This document shows positions 41,103 through 49,359 of a stretch of 51,305 bases of DNA, piece after piece. The translations under genes and the position numbers were made by a program. Each line of letters starts with the position of its first letter. The first letter of the stretch is position 1. The notes beneath the pieces are model-generated. The model was not told the DNA's origin. It saw only the letters and a program-made list of their open reading frames with translations, and did no database searches. Source of the stretch: CAXSDR01 sp964236445 (GTDB lineage: Bacteria; Actinomycetota; Actinomycetes; Motilibacterales; Motilibacteraceae); contig CAXSDR010000012.1 in NCBI GenBank assembly GCA_964236445.1, positions 1 through 51,305 of the forward strand, in the 5' to 3' direction.

Positions 41103-42224
41103 ATGACCGAGGTGGAGATCGGGCGGGGCAAGCGCGCCCGGCTGGCTTATTCGTTCGACGACATCGCGATCGTGCCGAGCCGGCGCACCCGTGACCCGGA
41201 AGAGGTCTCGGTCACCTGGCAGATCGACGCCTACCGCTTCGAGATGCCGCTGCTCGCCGCACCGATGGACTCCGTGATGTCGCCGGCGACCGCGATCGCC
41301 ATGGGACGTCTCGGCGGTCTCGGGGTTCTCGACCTCGAGGGCATCTGGACGCGCTACGACGACCCCGAGCCGCTGCTCGCCGAGGTCGCCGGGTTGCCCG
41401 AGGCCGATGCCAACCGCCGGTTGCAGGAGCTCTATGCCGCCCCTGTGCGCCCGCAGCTCGTCACCGAGCGCATCGCCGAGATCCGCTCGGCCGGCGTGAC
41501 GGTCGCGGCAGCCCTGTCGCCGCCTCGCACCCAACAGCTGGCCAAGGTCGTCGTCGACGCCGGGATCGACCTCATGGTCATCCGCGGCACGACGGTGTCG
41601 GCCGAGCACGTCTCGGGCCGCGCGGAGCCGCTCAACCTCAAGCAGTTCATCTATGAGCTCGACGTGCCGGTCATCGTCGGTGGCTGCGCGACCTATCAGG
41701 CCGCGCTGCACCTCATGCGCACCGGGGCCGCGGGCGTGCTCGTCGGTTTCGGTGGGGGCGCCGCGCACACCACGCGCACGGTGCTCGGCGTGGCCGTGCC
41801 CATGGCCTCGGCCGTCGCCGACGTGGCTGCGGCACGTCGCGACTACATGGACGAGTCGGGCGGGCGCTATGTCAACGTCATCGCCGACGGTGCGGTGGGC
41901 CGCAGTGGCGACCTGCCCAAGGCGATCGCGTGCGGCGCCGACGCGGTCATGATCGGGTCACCGCTGGCCCGCGCTTCCGAGGCGCCCGGCCGCGGCTACC
42001 ACTGGGGGTCCGAGGCGCACCATCCCGAGCTGCCGCGCGGTATGCGCGTGCAGGTGGGCACGGTCGGGACCCTCGAGGAGGTGCTGCTCGGCCCCTCGGG
42101 CGCGGCCGACGGATCTCTCAACTTCATCGGTGCGCTGCGGCGGGCCATGGCCACCACCGGCTACAGCGACCTCAAGGAGCTGCAGCGTGTCGAGGTCGCC
42201 GTGTCGCCCTATCCCGGTCGCTGA
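41103..42224 (+). CDS. guaB3: GuaB3 family IMP dehydrogenase-related protein
   Basis: A 373-residue TIM-barrel protein of the IMPDH/GMPR family. MPLLAAPMDSVMSPATA and the phosphate loops are conserved. The catalytic-loop region reads VLVGFGGGAAHTTRTVLG, with no cysteine where true IMPDH has GSICITR. It also lacks the CBS domains. These are the features of actinobacterial GuaB3, whose role is unsettled; some GuaB3 proteins outside actinobacteria are reported to be active. The gene normally follows guaB2, but guaB2 is not in this window. The 3' end overlaps the convergent hydrolase gene by 53 bases. Confidence 0.95.
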   Translation: MTEVEIGRGKRARLAYSFDDIAIVPSRRTRDPEEVSVTWQIDAYRFEMPLLAAPMDSVMSPATAIAMGRLGGLGVLDLEGIWTRYDDPEPLLAEVAGLPEADANRRLQELYAAPVRPQLVTERIAEIRSAGVTVAAALSPPRTQQLAKVVVDAGIDLMVIRGTTVSAEHVSGRAEPLNLKQFIYELDVPVIVGGCATYQAALHLMRTGAAGVLVGFGGGAAHTTRTVLGVAVPMASAVADVAAARRDYMDESGGRYVNVIADGAVGRSGDLPKAIACGADAVMIGSPLARASEAPGRGYHWGSEAHHPELPRGMRVQVGTVGTLEEVLLGPSGAADGSLNFIGALRRAMATTGYSDLKELQRVEVAVSPYPGR

Positions 42225-42939
42225 CCGCCGCCCGCACCAGCGCCTCGGCGAGGTCATCAGGTCGTGACCACATCGGCCAGTGACCGGTGGGCAGGTCGAG
42301 GATCGTGAACTGACGTTGGGCCAGCTCGACGAACCAGGGGTGCCCTGATGCCGTGAGCGCGCGGATGTCGTCGGGGCGCAACGAGGACGAGACGAGCGTG
42401 ATCGGCACGTCGTAGCGGCGAGGGTCGTGCAGGTGCAGCGCGTCGCGAGCGGGCCCGGCGGGATGAGGCACGGCGCGCCGCCGAAACTCTGCCAGCGCGG
42501 CTTCGTCCAGCCCAGCGAGGCTCGACCCACCGGCCTCGAGATCGACCCAGGCCGGAAGCGGGAGCTCGGCCACTGCGGGGTCGAGGTCTGGCGAGCCGAC
42601 CGCACCCTCAGGCAGCGGGCCGCTGTCGACATAGACGGTGTGATGCACGAGCTGCGGCAGCCGGTCGGTCGCGGCATAGACGACCGCGCCGGCCCCGCTG
42701 TGGCCCACGAGCACGGTGGGCAGCGTGGTCGGCTCCTGCAGCACCCGCACGACAGCCGCGACGTGGTCGTCGAGGGTGAGGGCTGCTCGCGGCGCATCCA
42801 CCGCCTCGAGCCCGGGCAACGTCACCGCGCGGACGTCGTGGCCGGTCCCTGCGAGCAGCGAGGCGACCCGGTCCCACGCCCAGGCGCCGAGCCAGAAGCC
42901 GGGCACCAGGATGAATCGGAACGTGGGTGGTGGTGTCAT
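42172..42939 (-). CDS. Alpha/beta hydrolase (EstC/salicylate-esterase-like)
   Basis: A 255-residue hydrolase. FILVPGFWLGAWAWDRVASLL is the oxyanion strand-loop, LVGHSGAGAVVYA the nucleophile elbow and PTGHWPMWSRPDDLAEAL the catalytic histidine region; the acid lies in between. This pattern matches small plant- and actinobacterial-type esterases with unknown substrate. ATG 42939 begins the conserved region; the frame continues upstream into a tautomerase remnant, so a read-through fusion cannot be fully excluded. The last 53 bases overlap the end of guaB3 on the other strand. Confidence 0.88.
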   Translation of the reverse strand: MTPPPTFRFILVPGFWLGAWAWDRVASLLAGTGHDVRAVTLPGLEAVDAPRAALTLDDHVAAVVRVLQEPTTLPTVLVGHSGAGAVVYAATDRLPQLVHHTVYVDSGPLPEGAVGSPDLDPAVAELPLPAWVDLEAGGSSLAGLDEAALAEFRRRAVPHPAGPARDALHLHDPRRYDVPITLVSSSLRPDDIRALTASGHPWFVELAQRQFTILDLPTGHWPMWSRPDDLAEALVRAAVSDRDRATRRPRHAAAP

Positions 42940-42954
42940 GGTCGGCACCCTGCC

Positions 42955-43243
42955 GCACGCTACCGACAGTTCTGGCACGGCCAGCTCTTGCTCGAAGGCC
43001 GTGAACATCGCTTCGTAGAACGCCTTCTTCGTCGCGACGGACCTTCCCTCGAACATCGTGATCTCCACGATGGTGTAGCGCTCGCTGCGCCACGGCCGGG
43101 GTGGGAAAGTCGTCCCGCGTCCTGGGGAAGAACCGGTGGAACCGCTTGTCCACCGGAAGCCCGAGCACCTGCACCGCGCACCGGTGCACGACCTCGGACA
43201 TCTCCTTCCGCATCGGCTCGAGCACATGGCGTACGCCGTAGAT
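42955..43243 (-). pseudogene. Tautomerase-family pseudogene
   Basis: The minus strand encodes IYGVRHVLEPMRKEMSEVVH...LGLPVDKRFHRFFP, the N-terminal part of a small tautomerase-family protein, but a TAG codon (43244-43246) stands just before it, so the true start is gone. Near 43090-43115 the family sequence moves to another frame and resumes as RSERYTIVEITMFEGRS and KKAFYEAMFTAFEQEL, then stops matching at about 42955, where 40-50 residues of the normal C-terminus are missing. The gene is thus damaged at the start, middle and end. The second fragment is in frame with the downstream hydrolase. Confidence 0.8.
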
Positions 43244-43263
43244 CTAGCGTGCACCACCAGCCC

Positions 43264-44721
43264 TCAGCCGTCGACGAGCAGTCCCCGCATCGGGCCCTGC
43301 AGGCGCGACACCCGCCGCGAGACGTGCGGCAGCAGGGTCAGCCGGTGGGTGGGCGGGAGTCCCGCCTCGTCTCGGTGCAGCTGCTCCGTCGCGATCGGGC
43401 GCCAGACGTGGTCGACCACCTCGGCCGGTGGGCCGCCGAGGTCCTCGACGGGGCGCTGCGTGTGCTCGGCCCACAGCTGGAGGCGGGTGGCGCGTACGAC
43501 CTGCGCGTCGTCGATGAGCAGGTTCATCTCGGTGTCGTTGAAGAGCGAGTGCTCGTTGAGGTTGGCCGACCCCACCGTGAGCCAGGTGTCGTCGATGATG
43601 CCGATCTTGGCGTGCACGTAGATCGGGGCGGTCACCCCGTCGCGGTGGGCGCGGATCGTCGTCGCGAGCAGCCGGCCGGCACCGTCGTCGGCGTCGATCA
43701 GTCGCCCCAGCTGGCCACGGGTGGTGTCGGCGCCGTTGTTGGGCTTCGCCGGCAGCATCAGGACGACCCGGAACTCGTCGCGAGGTGGTTGCCGCAGCTT
43801 GTCGGCGAGGACGTCGACGATCTCGGGCGACCAGAGGAACTGGTTCTCGAGATAGACGAGCTCACGTGCGCTGCGCAACGCCTCGAGGTAGGCCTGCAGG
43901 ATCGAGAAGCTGCCGTTCGTCGCGAAGTCGTACGTGTTCTCCGGGACCGTGCGGAGCACGCGTACGGCGGAGGACCCCGCAGCAGGCGGGTCGGCCGGCT
44001 CGGCGAGCGCCTCGCCGGTCACCGCGGTCCACCGTTGCACGAAGTGGCGAGCCACGTCGCCGACGGCCGGACCCTGCAGCCGCACCGCGGCGTCGTGCCA
44101 GCCGAGCGGCTCGCGCGGCGGGTGGTCGGGGGTGTCGAAGCGGTCACCATGCAGGGCCGTGAGGTCGATGCCGCCGACGAAGGCGAGCGTGCCGTCGATG
44201 ATGACGATCTTCTCGTGATGGCAGTGCATGGTGCGTTCACGGGCATCGAGGGCACACCTGAGCACGCTGTCTCGGGTGAACTCCGCTTCGGCTTTCCTCA
44301 CCATGGATCGGGTCGGCTGGAAAAGCGGCACCGGGGGGCCCGCCCACAACAGCAGTCGCACGGGCACGCGTTCGGCCACCTGTGCCAGGACGTCGCGCAG
44401 GGGCAACGACCCGGACTCTCGGGACAGCCGGAAGCTCGGGCTGGCGTGCCAGCCGGCGATGTGGACGGACTGCTGCGCGCCGAGGATCGCGCGCTCGAGC
44501 TCCGGCAGCACTGCCGGCGCGTCGATGAACACCCGCACGGCGTTGCCCTGGCGCAGCGGAGCCGTCAGGGGGACTGTGCCCGCTAGCGATCCGTCGAGTG
44601 CGCCGAGCCAGCCGAGCCGGTCGAGCCGCCGGCGATGGTGGTCGCGCAGCACCGCCTCGAGGCCGTCGCCCACCCGCGCGTCGGTTCGCTCCATCGCCAT
44701 GCGGATCCTCGGGGCTCTCAT
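43264..44721 (-). CDS. Phospholipase D-family protein (cardiolipin synthase-like)
   Basis: A 485-residue protein with two HKD motifs, HEKIVIID (in MHCHHEKIVIIDGTLAFVGG) and HAKIGIID (in YVHAKIGIIDDTWLTVGSANLNEHS), each followed by the conserved G(G/S) and Asn/Asp residues. No N-terminal membrane helices are seen, unlike classical cardiolipin synthases, so it may be a soluble or peripheral PLD or phosphatidyltransferase. ATG 44721 is used; ATG 44700 is an alternative. It is divergent from the lipase gene with about 50 bases between the PLD start and the lipase leader ORF. Confidence 0.93.
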   Translation of the reverse strand: MRAPRIRMAMERTDARVGDGLEAVLRDHHRRRLDRLGWLGALDGSLAGTVPLTAPLRQGNAVRVFIDAPAVLPELERAILGAQQSVHIAGWHASPSFRLSRESGSLPLRDVLAQVAERVPVRLLLWAGPPVPLFQPTRSMVRKAEAEFTRDSVLRCALDARERTMHCHHEKIVIIDGTLAFVGGIDLTALHGDRFDTPDHPPREPLGWHDAAVRLQGPAVGDVARHFVQRWTAVTGEALAEPADPPAAGSSAVRVLRTVPENTYDFATNGSFSILQAYLEALRSARELVYLENQFLWSPEIVDVLADKLRQPPRDEFRVVLMLPAKPNNGADTTRGQLGRLIDADDGAGRLLATTIRAHRDGVTAPIYVHAKIGIIDDTWLTVGSANLNEHSLFNDTEMNLLIDDAQVVRATRLQLWAEHTQRPVEDLGGPPAEVVDHVWRPIATEQLHRDEAGLPPTHRLTLLPHVSRRVSRLQGPMRGLLVDG

Positions 44722-44761
44722 GGTGCCATCGTCGCTCAGTCGCCGGGCCGTCGACCTTGCA

Positions 44762-44767
44762 TACGCT
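44762..44767 (+). promoter_or_regulatory. -10-like hexamer for lipase leader ORF
   Basis: TACGCT lies 6 nt before the GTG that opens an 18-codon leader ORF, the spacing of a leaderless start. Confidence 0.4.
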
Positions 44768-44773
44768 CGACGG

Positions 44774-44830
44774 GTGCCCCGAACCGAGCTGCCTGACGCG
44801 ACCGAGCAGCGCGGGCGGGCCTCACGGTGA
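44774..44830 (+). CDS. 18-residue leader ORF coupled to the lipase gene
   Basis: GTG 44774 opens a short frame (peptide beginning MPRTELPDATEQRG) that ends in TGA at 44828-44830. The lipase GTG (44827-44829) overlaps that stop as GTGA. With a -10-like hexamer 6 nt upstream, ribosomes would load at the leader start and reach the lipase by termination-reinitiation. The lipase start has no ribosome binding site of its own in this region. The peptide resembles nothing known; its value may lie in coupling alone. Confidence 0.5.
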   Translation: MPRTELPDATEQRGRASR

Positions 44831-45627
44831 GCCCTCGCAGGCGGTTGCTTCTCGCCGGCTGCGCCGCGCTCGCCGCGCTCGCGGTCGGGGTGACCCTGGT
44901 CCTGAGCGCGGTCCGGCGTCAGCAGGCGAGCGCCCAGCCGGCCGTCGACCAGAGCCGGCCGGGCACGGTGCTGCTGGTCCCGGGCTACGGCGGGGGCACC
45001 GGTGGCCTCACGGTGCTGGCGAACCGGCTGCGAGCCCTGGGGCGTACGGCCGTCGTCGTTCCGGCGGTGGGGAACGGCACCGGCGACCTGCGCGCCCAGG
45101 CGGCGGCGCTCGAGGTGGCCGCCGACGCCGCTGTGGCGGCGGGCTCGCCGAGTGTGGACGTGATCGGCTACTCCGCGGGCGGCGTCGTCGCGCGCATCTG
45201 GGCCGACGACCTGCACGGCAACCGCATCGCGCGGCGGGTCGTCACGCTCGGGGCGCCGCACCACGGCACCGAGGTCGCGGCGCTCGGTGCGGCCTTCGCG
45301 CGGTCGCAGTGCCCGCTGGCGTGCCAGCAGCTCGTCCCCAGCAGTGCGTTGCTGCGCGGGCTGGCGCAGACGCCGCCGGGGCCGGTATGGACCGCGCTCT
45401 ACACCGAGCAGGACCAGGTCGTCACGCCGCCGGACTCCGGGCGGCTCCAGGGAGCGGTCGTCATCGACCTGCAGCGGGTCTGTGCCGACGAGGTCGTGGC
45501 GCACGGGGACCTGCCCACCGACGCGCTCGTGACGGGCATCGTCGAGCGGGCCCTGGCCGCCCAGCCGCTCGCAGCCGCGCCCACACCCGTCGACTGCAGC
45601 GACCTGCGTGCAGCAGGAAACCGTTAA
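44827..45627 (+). CDS. Secreted or membrane-anchored lipase/esterase
   Basis: A 266-residue alpha/beta hydrolase. The N-terminus has basic residues and a long hydrophobic segment (LLLAGCAALAALAVGVTLVLSAV), a signal peptide or anchor. LLVPGYGGGTGGLTVLA is the oxyanion region, VIGYSAGGVVARIW the nucleophile elbow, and GAPHHGTEVA is the motif of LipA/PGAP1-like triacylglycerol lipases. The acid lies in YTEQDQVVTPP and the catalytic His in VVAHGDLPTD. Two cysteines (CPLAC) could form a disulfide. The substrate is unknown. Confidence 0.9.
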   Translation: MSPRRRLLLAGCAALAALAVGVTLVLSAVRRQQASAQPAVDQSRPGTVLLVPGYGGGTGGLTVLANRLRALGRTAVVVPAVGNGTGDLRAQAAALEVAADAAVAAGSPSVDVIGYSAGGVVARIWADDLHGNRIARRVVTLGAPHHGTEVAALGAAFARSQCPLACQQLVPSSALLRGLAQTPPGPVWTALYTEQDQVVTPPDSGRLQGAVVIDLQRVCADEVVAHGDLPTDALVTGIVERALAAQPLAAAPTPVDCSDLRAAGNR

Positions 45628-45630
45628 CGT
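45625..45630 (+). promoter_or_regulatory. -10-like hexamer for MDMPI-gene leader ORF
   Basis: TAACGT overlaps the lipase stop and lies 7 nt before the GTG of a 20-codon leader ORF. Confidence 0.4.
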
Positions 45631-45637
45631 CTGCTCG

Positions 45638-45700
45638 GTGCGCTGCCTGACGATGCACCGCCCCGTCGATGTCGCACGTACGCACCAGCTGCTCGACTAG
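45638..45700 (+). CDS. 20-residue putative leader peptide upstream of MDMPI-fold gene
   Basis: GTG 45638 opens a frame of 20 codons ending TAG at 45698-45700, 32 nt before the next gene. The peptide contains HRPVDVARTHQLL, which resembles the R-x-H-(V/I)-D-L-x-R-x-x-x-x-L core of the actinobacterial leaderless leader peptides found upstream of sulfur- and thiol-metabolism genes. It has one cysteine, at position 3, not the usual one near the C-terminus. A -10-like hexamer 7 nt upstream fits leaderless translation. Attenuation-like control of the downstream gene is a hypothesis. Confidence 0.5.
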   Translation: MRCLTMHRPVDVARTHQLLD

Positions 45701-45732
45701 TTCTGAACATTCTCACCACCGGGAGAAAAACC

Positions 45733-46326
45733 ATGCGTGACCAAGACGTGTTCGTGCTCGCTGACACCGCGCTGAGCTCGGTGGTGTCACAGATCGGCGC
45801 CGAGCAGTGGGACATGACGATGCCCGCTGACTTCCCGACCTCGAGCACCGAGCCCCTGACCCTGCGCGCCGTAGTCGACCAGCACGCCTACGAGGACGCC
45901 TGGGTGCCCGACATGCTTGCCGGCCGCACGATGGACGACGTCGGTGCCGACGCCTACAAGGGCGATCTGCTGGGCGAGGACCGCATCGCGGCTTTCGCCG
46001 CGATCGTCGCCACGGCGGTCGCATCGGTGCAGGCGTTCGACGACGCCGACCTGGAGAACGTCGTGCACTGCTCCTTCGGCGACTTCTCCGCTCACGACTT
46101 CCTGCTGCAGTGCAACGCGTTCCGCGGCCTGCGGGCGCGAGAGATCGCGCTCGTCATCGGGGTCGACCCGACCCTGCCCGACGAGCTGGTGCAGGGCTTG
46201 TGGGAGGAGCTCGAGCCGGTCGCGGACGACTGGCGCCAGTGGGGCGTGTTCCCCGCGCGCATCGAGGTGCCCGCGGACGCACCGCTGCTCGCCCGGTTGC
46301 TCGGCCTCGTCGGACGCTCTGCCTGA
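45733..46326 (+). CDS. DinB/MDMPI-fold, putative mycothiol-dependent protein
   Basis: A 197-residue protein with the helical-bundle pattern of the mycothiol-dependent maleylpyruvate isomerase N-terminal family (TIGR03086-like). The first metal-ligand His is likely H51 in VVDQHAYEDAWVPDMLAG, and AHDFLLQCNAFRGLRA could supply another. Such proteins conjugate or isomerise substrates with mycothiol, the actinobacterial thiol. The reaction here is not known. ATG 45733 has GGGAGA 6 nt upstream. A short leader ORF precedes it, and the downstream ABC operon is on the other strand. Confidence 0.82.
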   Translation: MRDQDVFVLADTALSSVVSQIGAEQWDMTMPADFPTSSTEPLTLRAVVDQHAYEDAWVPDMLAGRTMDDVGADAYKGDLLGEDRIAAFAAIVATAVASVQAFDDADLENVVHCSFGDFSAHDFLLQCNAFRGLRAREIALVIGVDPTLPDELVQGLWEELEPVADDWRQWGVFPARIEVPADAPLLARLLGLVGRSA

Positions 46327-46362
46327 GCGTCAGCTGGTGATGTCGCGGGTCGTGAAGTTGGC

Positions 46363-47344
46363 TCACGCCATCAGCAGGAAGACGACGACGTAAGCCCGCT
46401 GCACGACGGTTCCCCGCACGACGTCGTGCCACAGGACGGGGTCACGGAACAGGTCGACCCGCGAGCCAGTAGCGCGTGGGGAGATAGTCGCGCCCGGCCC
46501 CGGCCGCGGCCGCGTCGAGCGTTACCAGGACGGTGCTCGTGACCAGCGCTGCCAGCCCACCCATAGCGGCGGCGAGCGCCGAGTCGGTGAATGTGGAGAG
46601 AAAAAAAAGAGACGGCAGCGACCGCCATCATCGACCAGGCGATGTAGGCCACCATCAGCCCGGTGCGCAGAGCGAGCTGGCTCGAGGTGAGCGGTGTTCC
46701 CGAGACCGTCGTCGCAGCGACCGGTGAGCTGTCGAGCAGGAGCCGGCCGGCGGTGTACGCCACGAGCACGACGATGACCACGGCAGCGAGCACGAACGCG
46801 ATGACGCTGACGAGCTTCGCGACGAGCAGGCGCGACCGGCCGATGGGGCGCACGAGCAGATAGCGCAGCGTCCCGGCGGCGGCCTCGCCGGCGATGGTCT
46901 CGCCCGCCACCACCGACACGGCGACCGGCAGCGCGGGACGCCGGAGCAGGGCCGACGCGATGCCGAGACGTTGCCGCATTCCCAGTGAGAACGCTTTCAC
47001 CGGGCGCCGCTCGACAGAGGCGAGCCCCACCTGCTCGAGCGCCGCGTCGACGCGGACCGCTCGGTCGTGCGCGCGGACAGATGGCCAGAGGCAGCAGGGC
47101 CTTCGACCATTGCGCCGACCTGCTGGAGCACCTCACCGGTGCGCCGGGGCACGGGCTGCCCGAGGACCTCGATGGTGCCCTTCGTCGCATGCACGAGGCC
47201 GAGCAGCATGCGCACGGTCGTGGTCTTGCCCGAGCCGTTGGGCCCCAGGAACCCATAGCGGTCACCGGGACGGACGTCGAGATCCATCTCGTCGACCGCG
47301 AGCACCTCGCCATAGCGTTTCGTGAGCCCGTGCGTCACGATCAC
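46363..47344 (-). pseudogene. Broken ABC transporter: ATPase fused to permease by deletion, plus frameshifts
   Basis: From GTG 47344 the frame encodes the start of an ABC ATPase (THGLTKRYGEVLAVDEMDL; Walker A GPNGSGKTTTVRM). It shifts frame near 47040 and resumes as LASVERRPVKAFSLGMRQRLGIASALLRRPAL with the signature helix. There the Walker B region and the rest of the ATPase are missing, and the sequence jumps in frame into an ABC-2 permease (VAGETIAGEAAAGTLRYLLVRP...LVAKLVSVIAFVLAAVVIVV). The permease loses frame at a run of eight A (46601-46608) and continues in other frames to a final TGA at 46363. At least three frameshifts and one large deletion are needed. It cannot make a working transporter as written. 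Confidence 0.85.
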
Positions 47345-48398
47345 GACGACCCCCCGGCACGGGCGGGCGGATTGTCGAGGAGCTCCTGCACGGCAGCGCG
47401 CAATGTCTCGGACGTGACAAATCCCGCGAGCAGATAGGCGCGTCCGTCGTTGCTCACGACGATGACCGTGTCGATGAGACTGGTCGTGACGACCCGCGCC
47501 CGGCCACCGGTCACGGCCAGCGGTTTGCCGCTCACGCTGATCGACTGCAGCGCGTCGCCCGAGAGATAGCGCGGCAGCGGGAGCACCACGAACCGCACCA
47601 GGCCACGGTCATAGCTCGACACCCCGCCCAGGCGCGGGCTCGCGGCCAGACCGGCGAGCGAGCGCGGCAGGGCATAGGGAAAGCGCTGGTCGACGGAGGC
47701 GACGAGGTCAGGCGTCGAGGTCGTCTCGCGTTGCGCGCCGGGCGCGGTCGGGGACGCAGCAGCGACGGCGGCGGTCGGGTCAGCGACAGCGACACGAACG
47801 AAGATGTGAAGACAACGCGGCCGCTGCGGTCGTCGACCCGCACGCGCAGCGGCAGCGCGGTCGCGTCGTCGACCCAGACGTCGACCCGGCCGATCGTCGA
47901 GCGCGCATCGGCGGCGCGAATGTGCCGCACGGTGCTGCGGCGCCCCTGCACGCGCCCCCGTCCGTCGCGAGGACCGGGTCCTTGACGCCGACGCCCGTCA
48001 GCAGGCGCCGCGCCGCGGTCGGCGCGACGAGGTCATCGGCTCGCGGCAGCCGGACCCCGGTCCCGCCGAGGATGTTGACGATCTCGTTGCGCCCGAAGTC
48101 CCACTCGACGACGTCGCCCACGCCCGAGCCCGGCTGGGCGTACGTCCCCTGCTCGCCACCCGTGGTGAGAACGTCGACGCGCCAGGAGTCTGCCGCCGAC
48201 CACCACACCCGGGTGCGCGTCGTGCCGCCGAGCAGTGCGGCGACGCTGCCGAGCCGCGCGATGTCGGGCAGCCCGAGGGTGCTGCGGCTTTCCGCGAGGC
48301 CTTCGTAGGGCACGCCCGTCGAGCGCAGCGACGATGCCCGCCACCGCCACGCTCACGGCGACCCAGCGCAGGCGCGTCGTGCGGGTGACTACAGACAC
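47341..48398 (-). pseudogene. LolA-like lipoprotein/sigma-regulatory-type protein gene with frameshifts
   Basis: The expected protein can be followed across three frames. It has an N-terminus from GTG 48398 (RLRWVAVSVAVAGIVAAL, a membrane segment) and a middle part (YEGLAESRSTLGLPDIARLG; TRTRVWWSAADSWRVDVLTTGG; GDVVEWDFGRNEIVNILGG). It then has GRVDVWVDDATALPLRVRVDD and finally RFVVLPLPRYLSGDALQSIS to the stop at 47341. Frame changes fall near 48325, 47900-47950 and 47690-47740. The parts are well conserved, so the damage is recent or due to indel errors. The last four bases overlap the ABC ATPase start (GTGA), so this was an operon. Confidence 0.8.
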
Positions 48399-48438
48399 CG
48401 AGGGAGCGTATGTCGGAACGCGGTGCCGACCCGGCCAC

Positions 48439-48444
48439 TACGGT
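48439..48444 (+). promoter_or_regulatory. -10-like hexamer for polysaccharide deacetylase gene
   Basis: TACGGT lies 8 nt before the ATG at 48453, without a ribosome binding site between. Confidence 0.35.
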
Positions 48445-48452
48445 CAGGACCG

Positions 48453-49355
48453 ATGGACCGACGTGAGCTCCTGAGAGCGGCCGGCGTCGCTGCCGCAGCA
48501 GCGGCAGGTGGCTTGGCGGCCGGCTCGGTCGAGCCGGTCCACCTCGGCCTGCCGGCCCGTTTCACTCCGCTGTCGAGGGCTGATCGCGAGCGGGCGGAGC
48601 GGGTCGACAGCGGCGCGGTCGCGCGCCTGGGCCAGCACCGGGTGATCTGGTCGGTCCCCCCGACCGGCGATCTCGCCGCCTCGATCGCGCTGACCTTCGA
48701 CGACGGTCCGGACCCCGAGTTCACCCCGCGCGTGCTCGACGCGCTCGCCGCAGCGGGGGTGTCAGCGACGTTCAACGTGATGGGCTTCAACGCGCTGGCC
48801 CATCCTGAGCTGCTGCGGCGTGCTGTCGCGGCCGGCCACGAGATCGGCAACCACACCTGGACCCACGAGGACCTCGCCTACCAGCCGGAGGCGCAGATCC
48901 GCGAGCAGCTGGTGCGGGGCAGGGACGCGATCGAGGCGGTGACCCAGGTGCCCCTGCGGTTCCTACGGCCGCCGCGAGGTGAGCTCCCGGGCGCGGCCCT
49001 GCGCCTCGCGGGCGAGCTCGGCTACGACGTGCTGATGTGGTCGGTGACGCGCGGTCCCGCGCGCCCCGGTCCGGAGGAGTCCCGGGCGGTGGGCGACTAC
49101 GTCTCGGCCACCGTGCGGGCAGGCGACGTGCTCGGGCTGCACGACGGCATCGGCCGGGGCACGTTCGACCGCCACGCCTCCTTCGCGCGCGCACTCATCG
49201 CGCGCCGCGAGGCCGAGGTGCGAGCCCTGCCCGCGCTGCTCGCCGGCATCGCTGCCCGCGGCCTGGCGGTCACCACCGCGTCGGCGCTGGTGGACGGCCG
49301 ACAGCGGAGTCGGCCTTCCTCCCAGCGTGACGAACGCCGGCACCGGGCAGGCTGA
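48453..49355 (+). CDS. Polysaccharide deacetylase (NodB domain), Tat-like signal
   Basis: A 300-residue exported deacetylase. The N-terminus DRRELLRAAGVAAAAAAGG looks like a twin-arginine signal. The NodB domain (about 75-250) has motif 1 TFDDGPD with D83/D84, motif 2 NHTWTH with zinc ligands H134 and H138, motif 3 RPPRGELPG and the late LHDGIGRG. It probably removes acetyl groups from peptidoglycan or a surface glycan. ATG 48453 is chosen for the signal peptide and the -10-like hexamer upstream. It ends 4 bases before the SDR start at 49360. Confidence 0.93.
   Translation: MDRRELLRAAGVAAAAAAGGLAAGSVEPVHLGLPARFTPLSRADRERAERVDSGAVARLGQHRVIWSVPPTGDLAASIALTFDDGPDPEFTPRVLDALAAAGVSATFNVMGFNALAHPELLRRAVAAGHEIGNHTWTHEDLAYQPEAQIREQLVRGRDAIEAVTQVPLRFLRPPRGELPGAALRLAGELGYDVLMWSVTRGPARPGPEESRAVGDYVSATVRAGDVLGLHDGIGRGTFDRHASFARALIARREAEVRALPALLAGIAARGLAVTTASALVDGRQRSRPSSQRDERRHRAG
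49348..49353 (+). promoter_or_regulatory. -10-like hexamer for SDR gene
   Basis: CAGGCT lies 6 nt before the ATG at 49360, the same spacing as the alr hexamer. Confidence 0.25.
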
Positions 49356-49359
49356 CCGC

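Noticed and set aside
41103..42224. Classical IMP dehydrogenase (guaB2)
   Set aside because: No catalytic cysteine loop and no CBS domains; the length fits GuaB3.
42427..44586. 719-codon plus-strand frame across the hydrolase and PLD genes
   Set aside because: Crosses several unrelated minus-strand genes and has shadow composition.
46601..46608. Programmed frameshift at the eight-A run
   Set aside because: The same operon has several other frameshifts and a deletion, so the run is better explained as an indel site.
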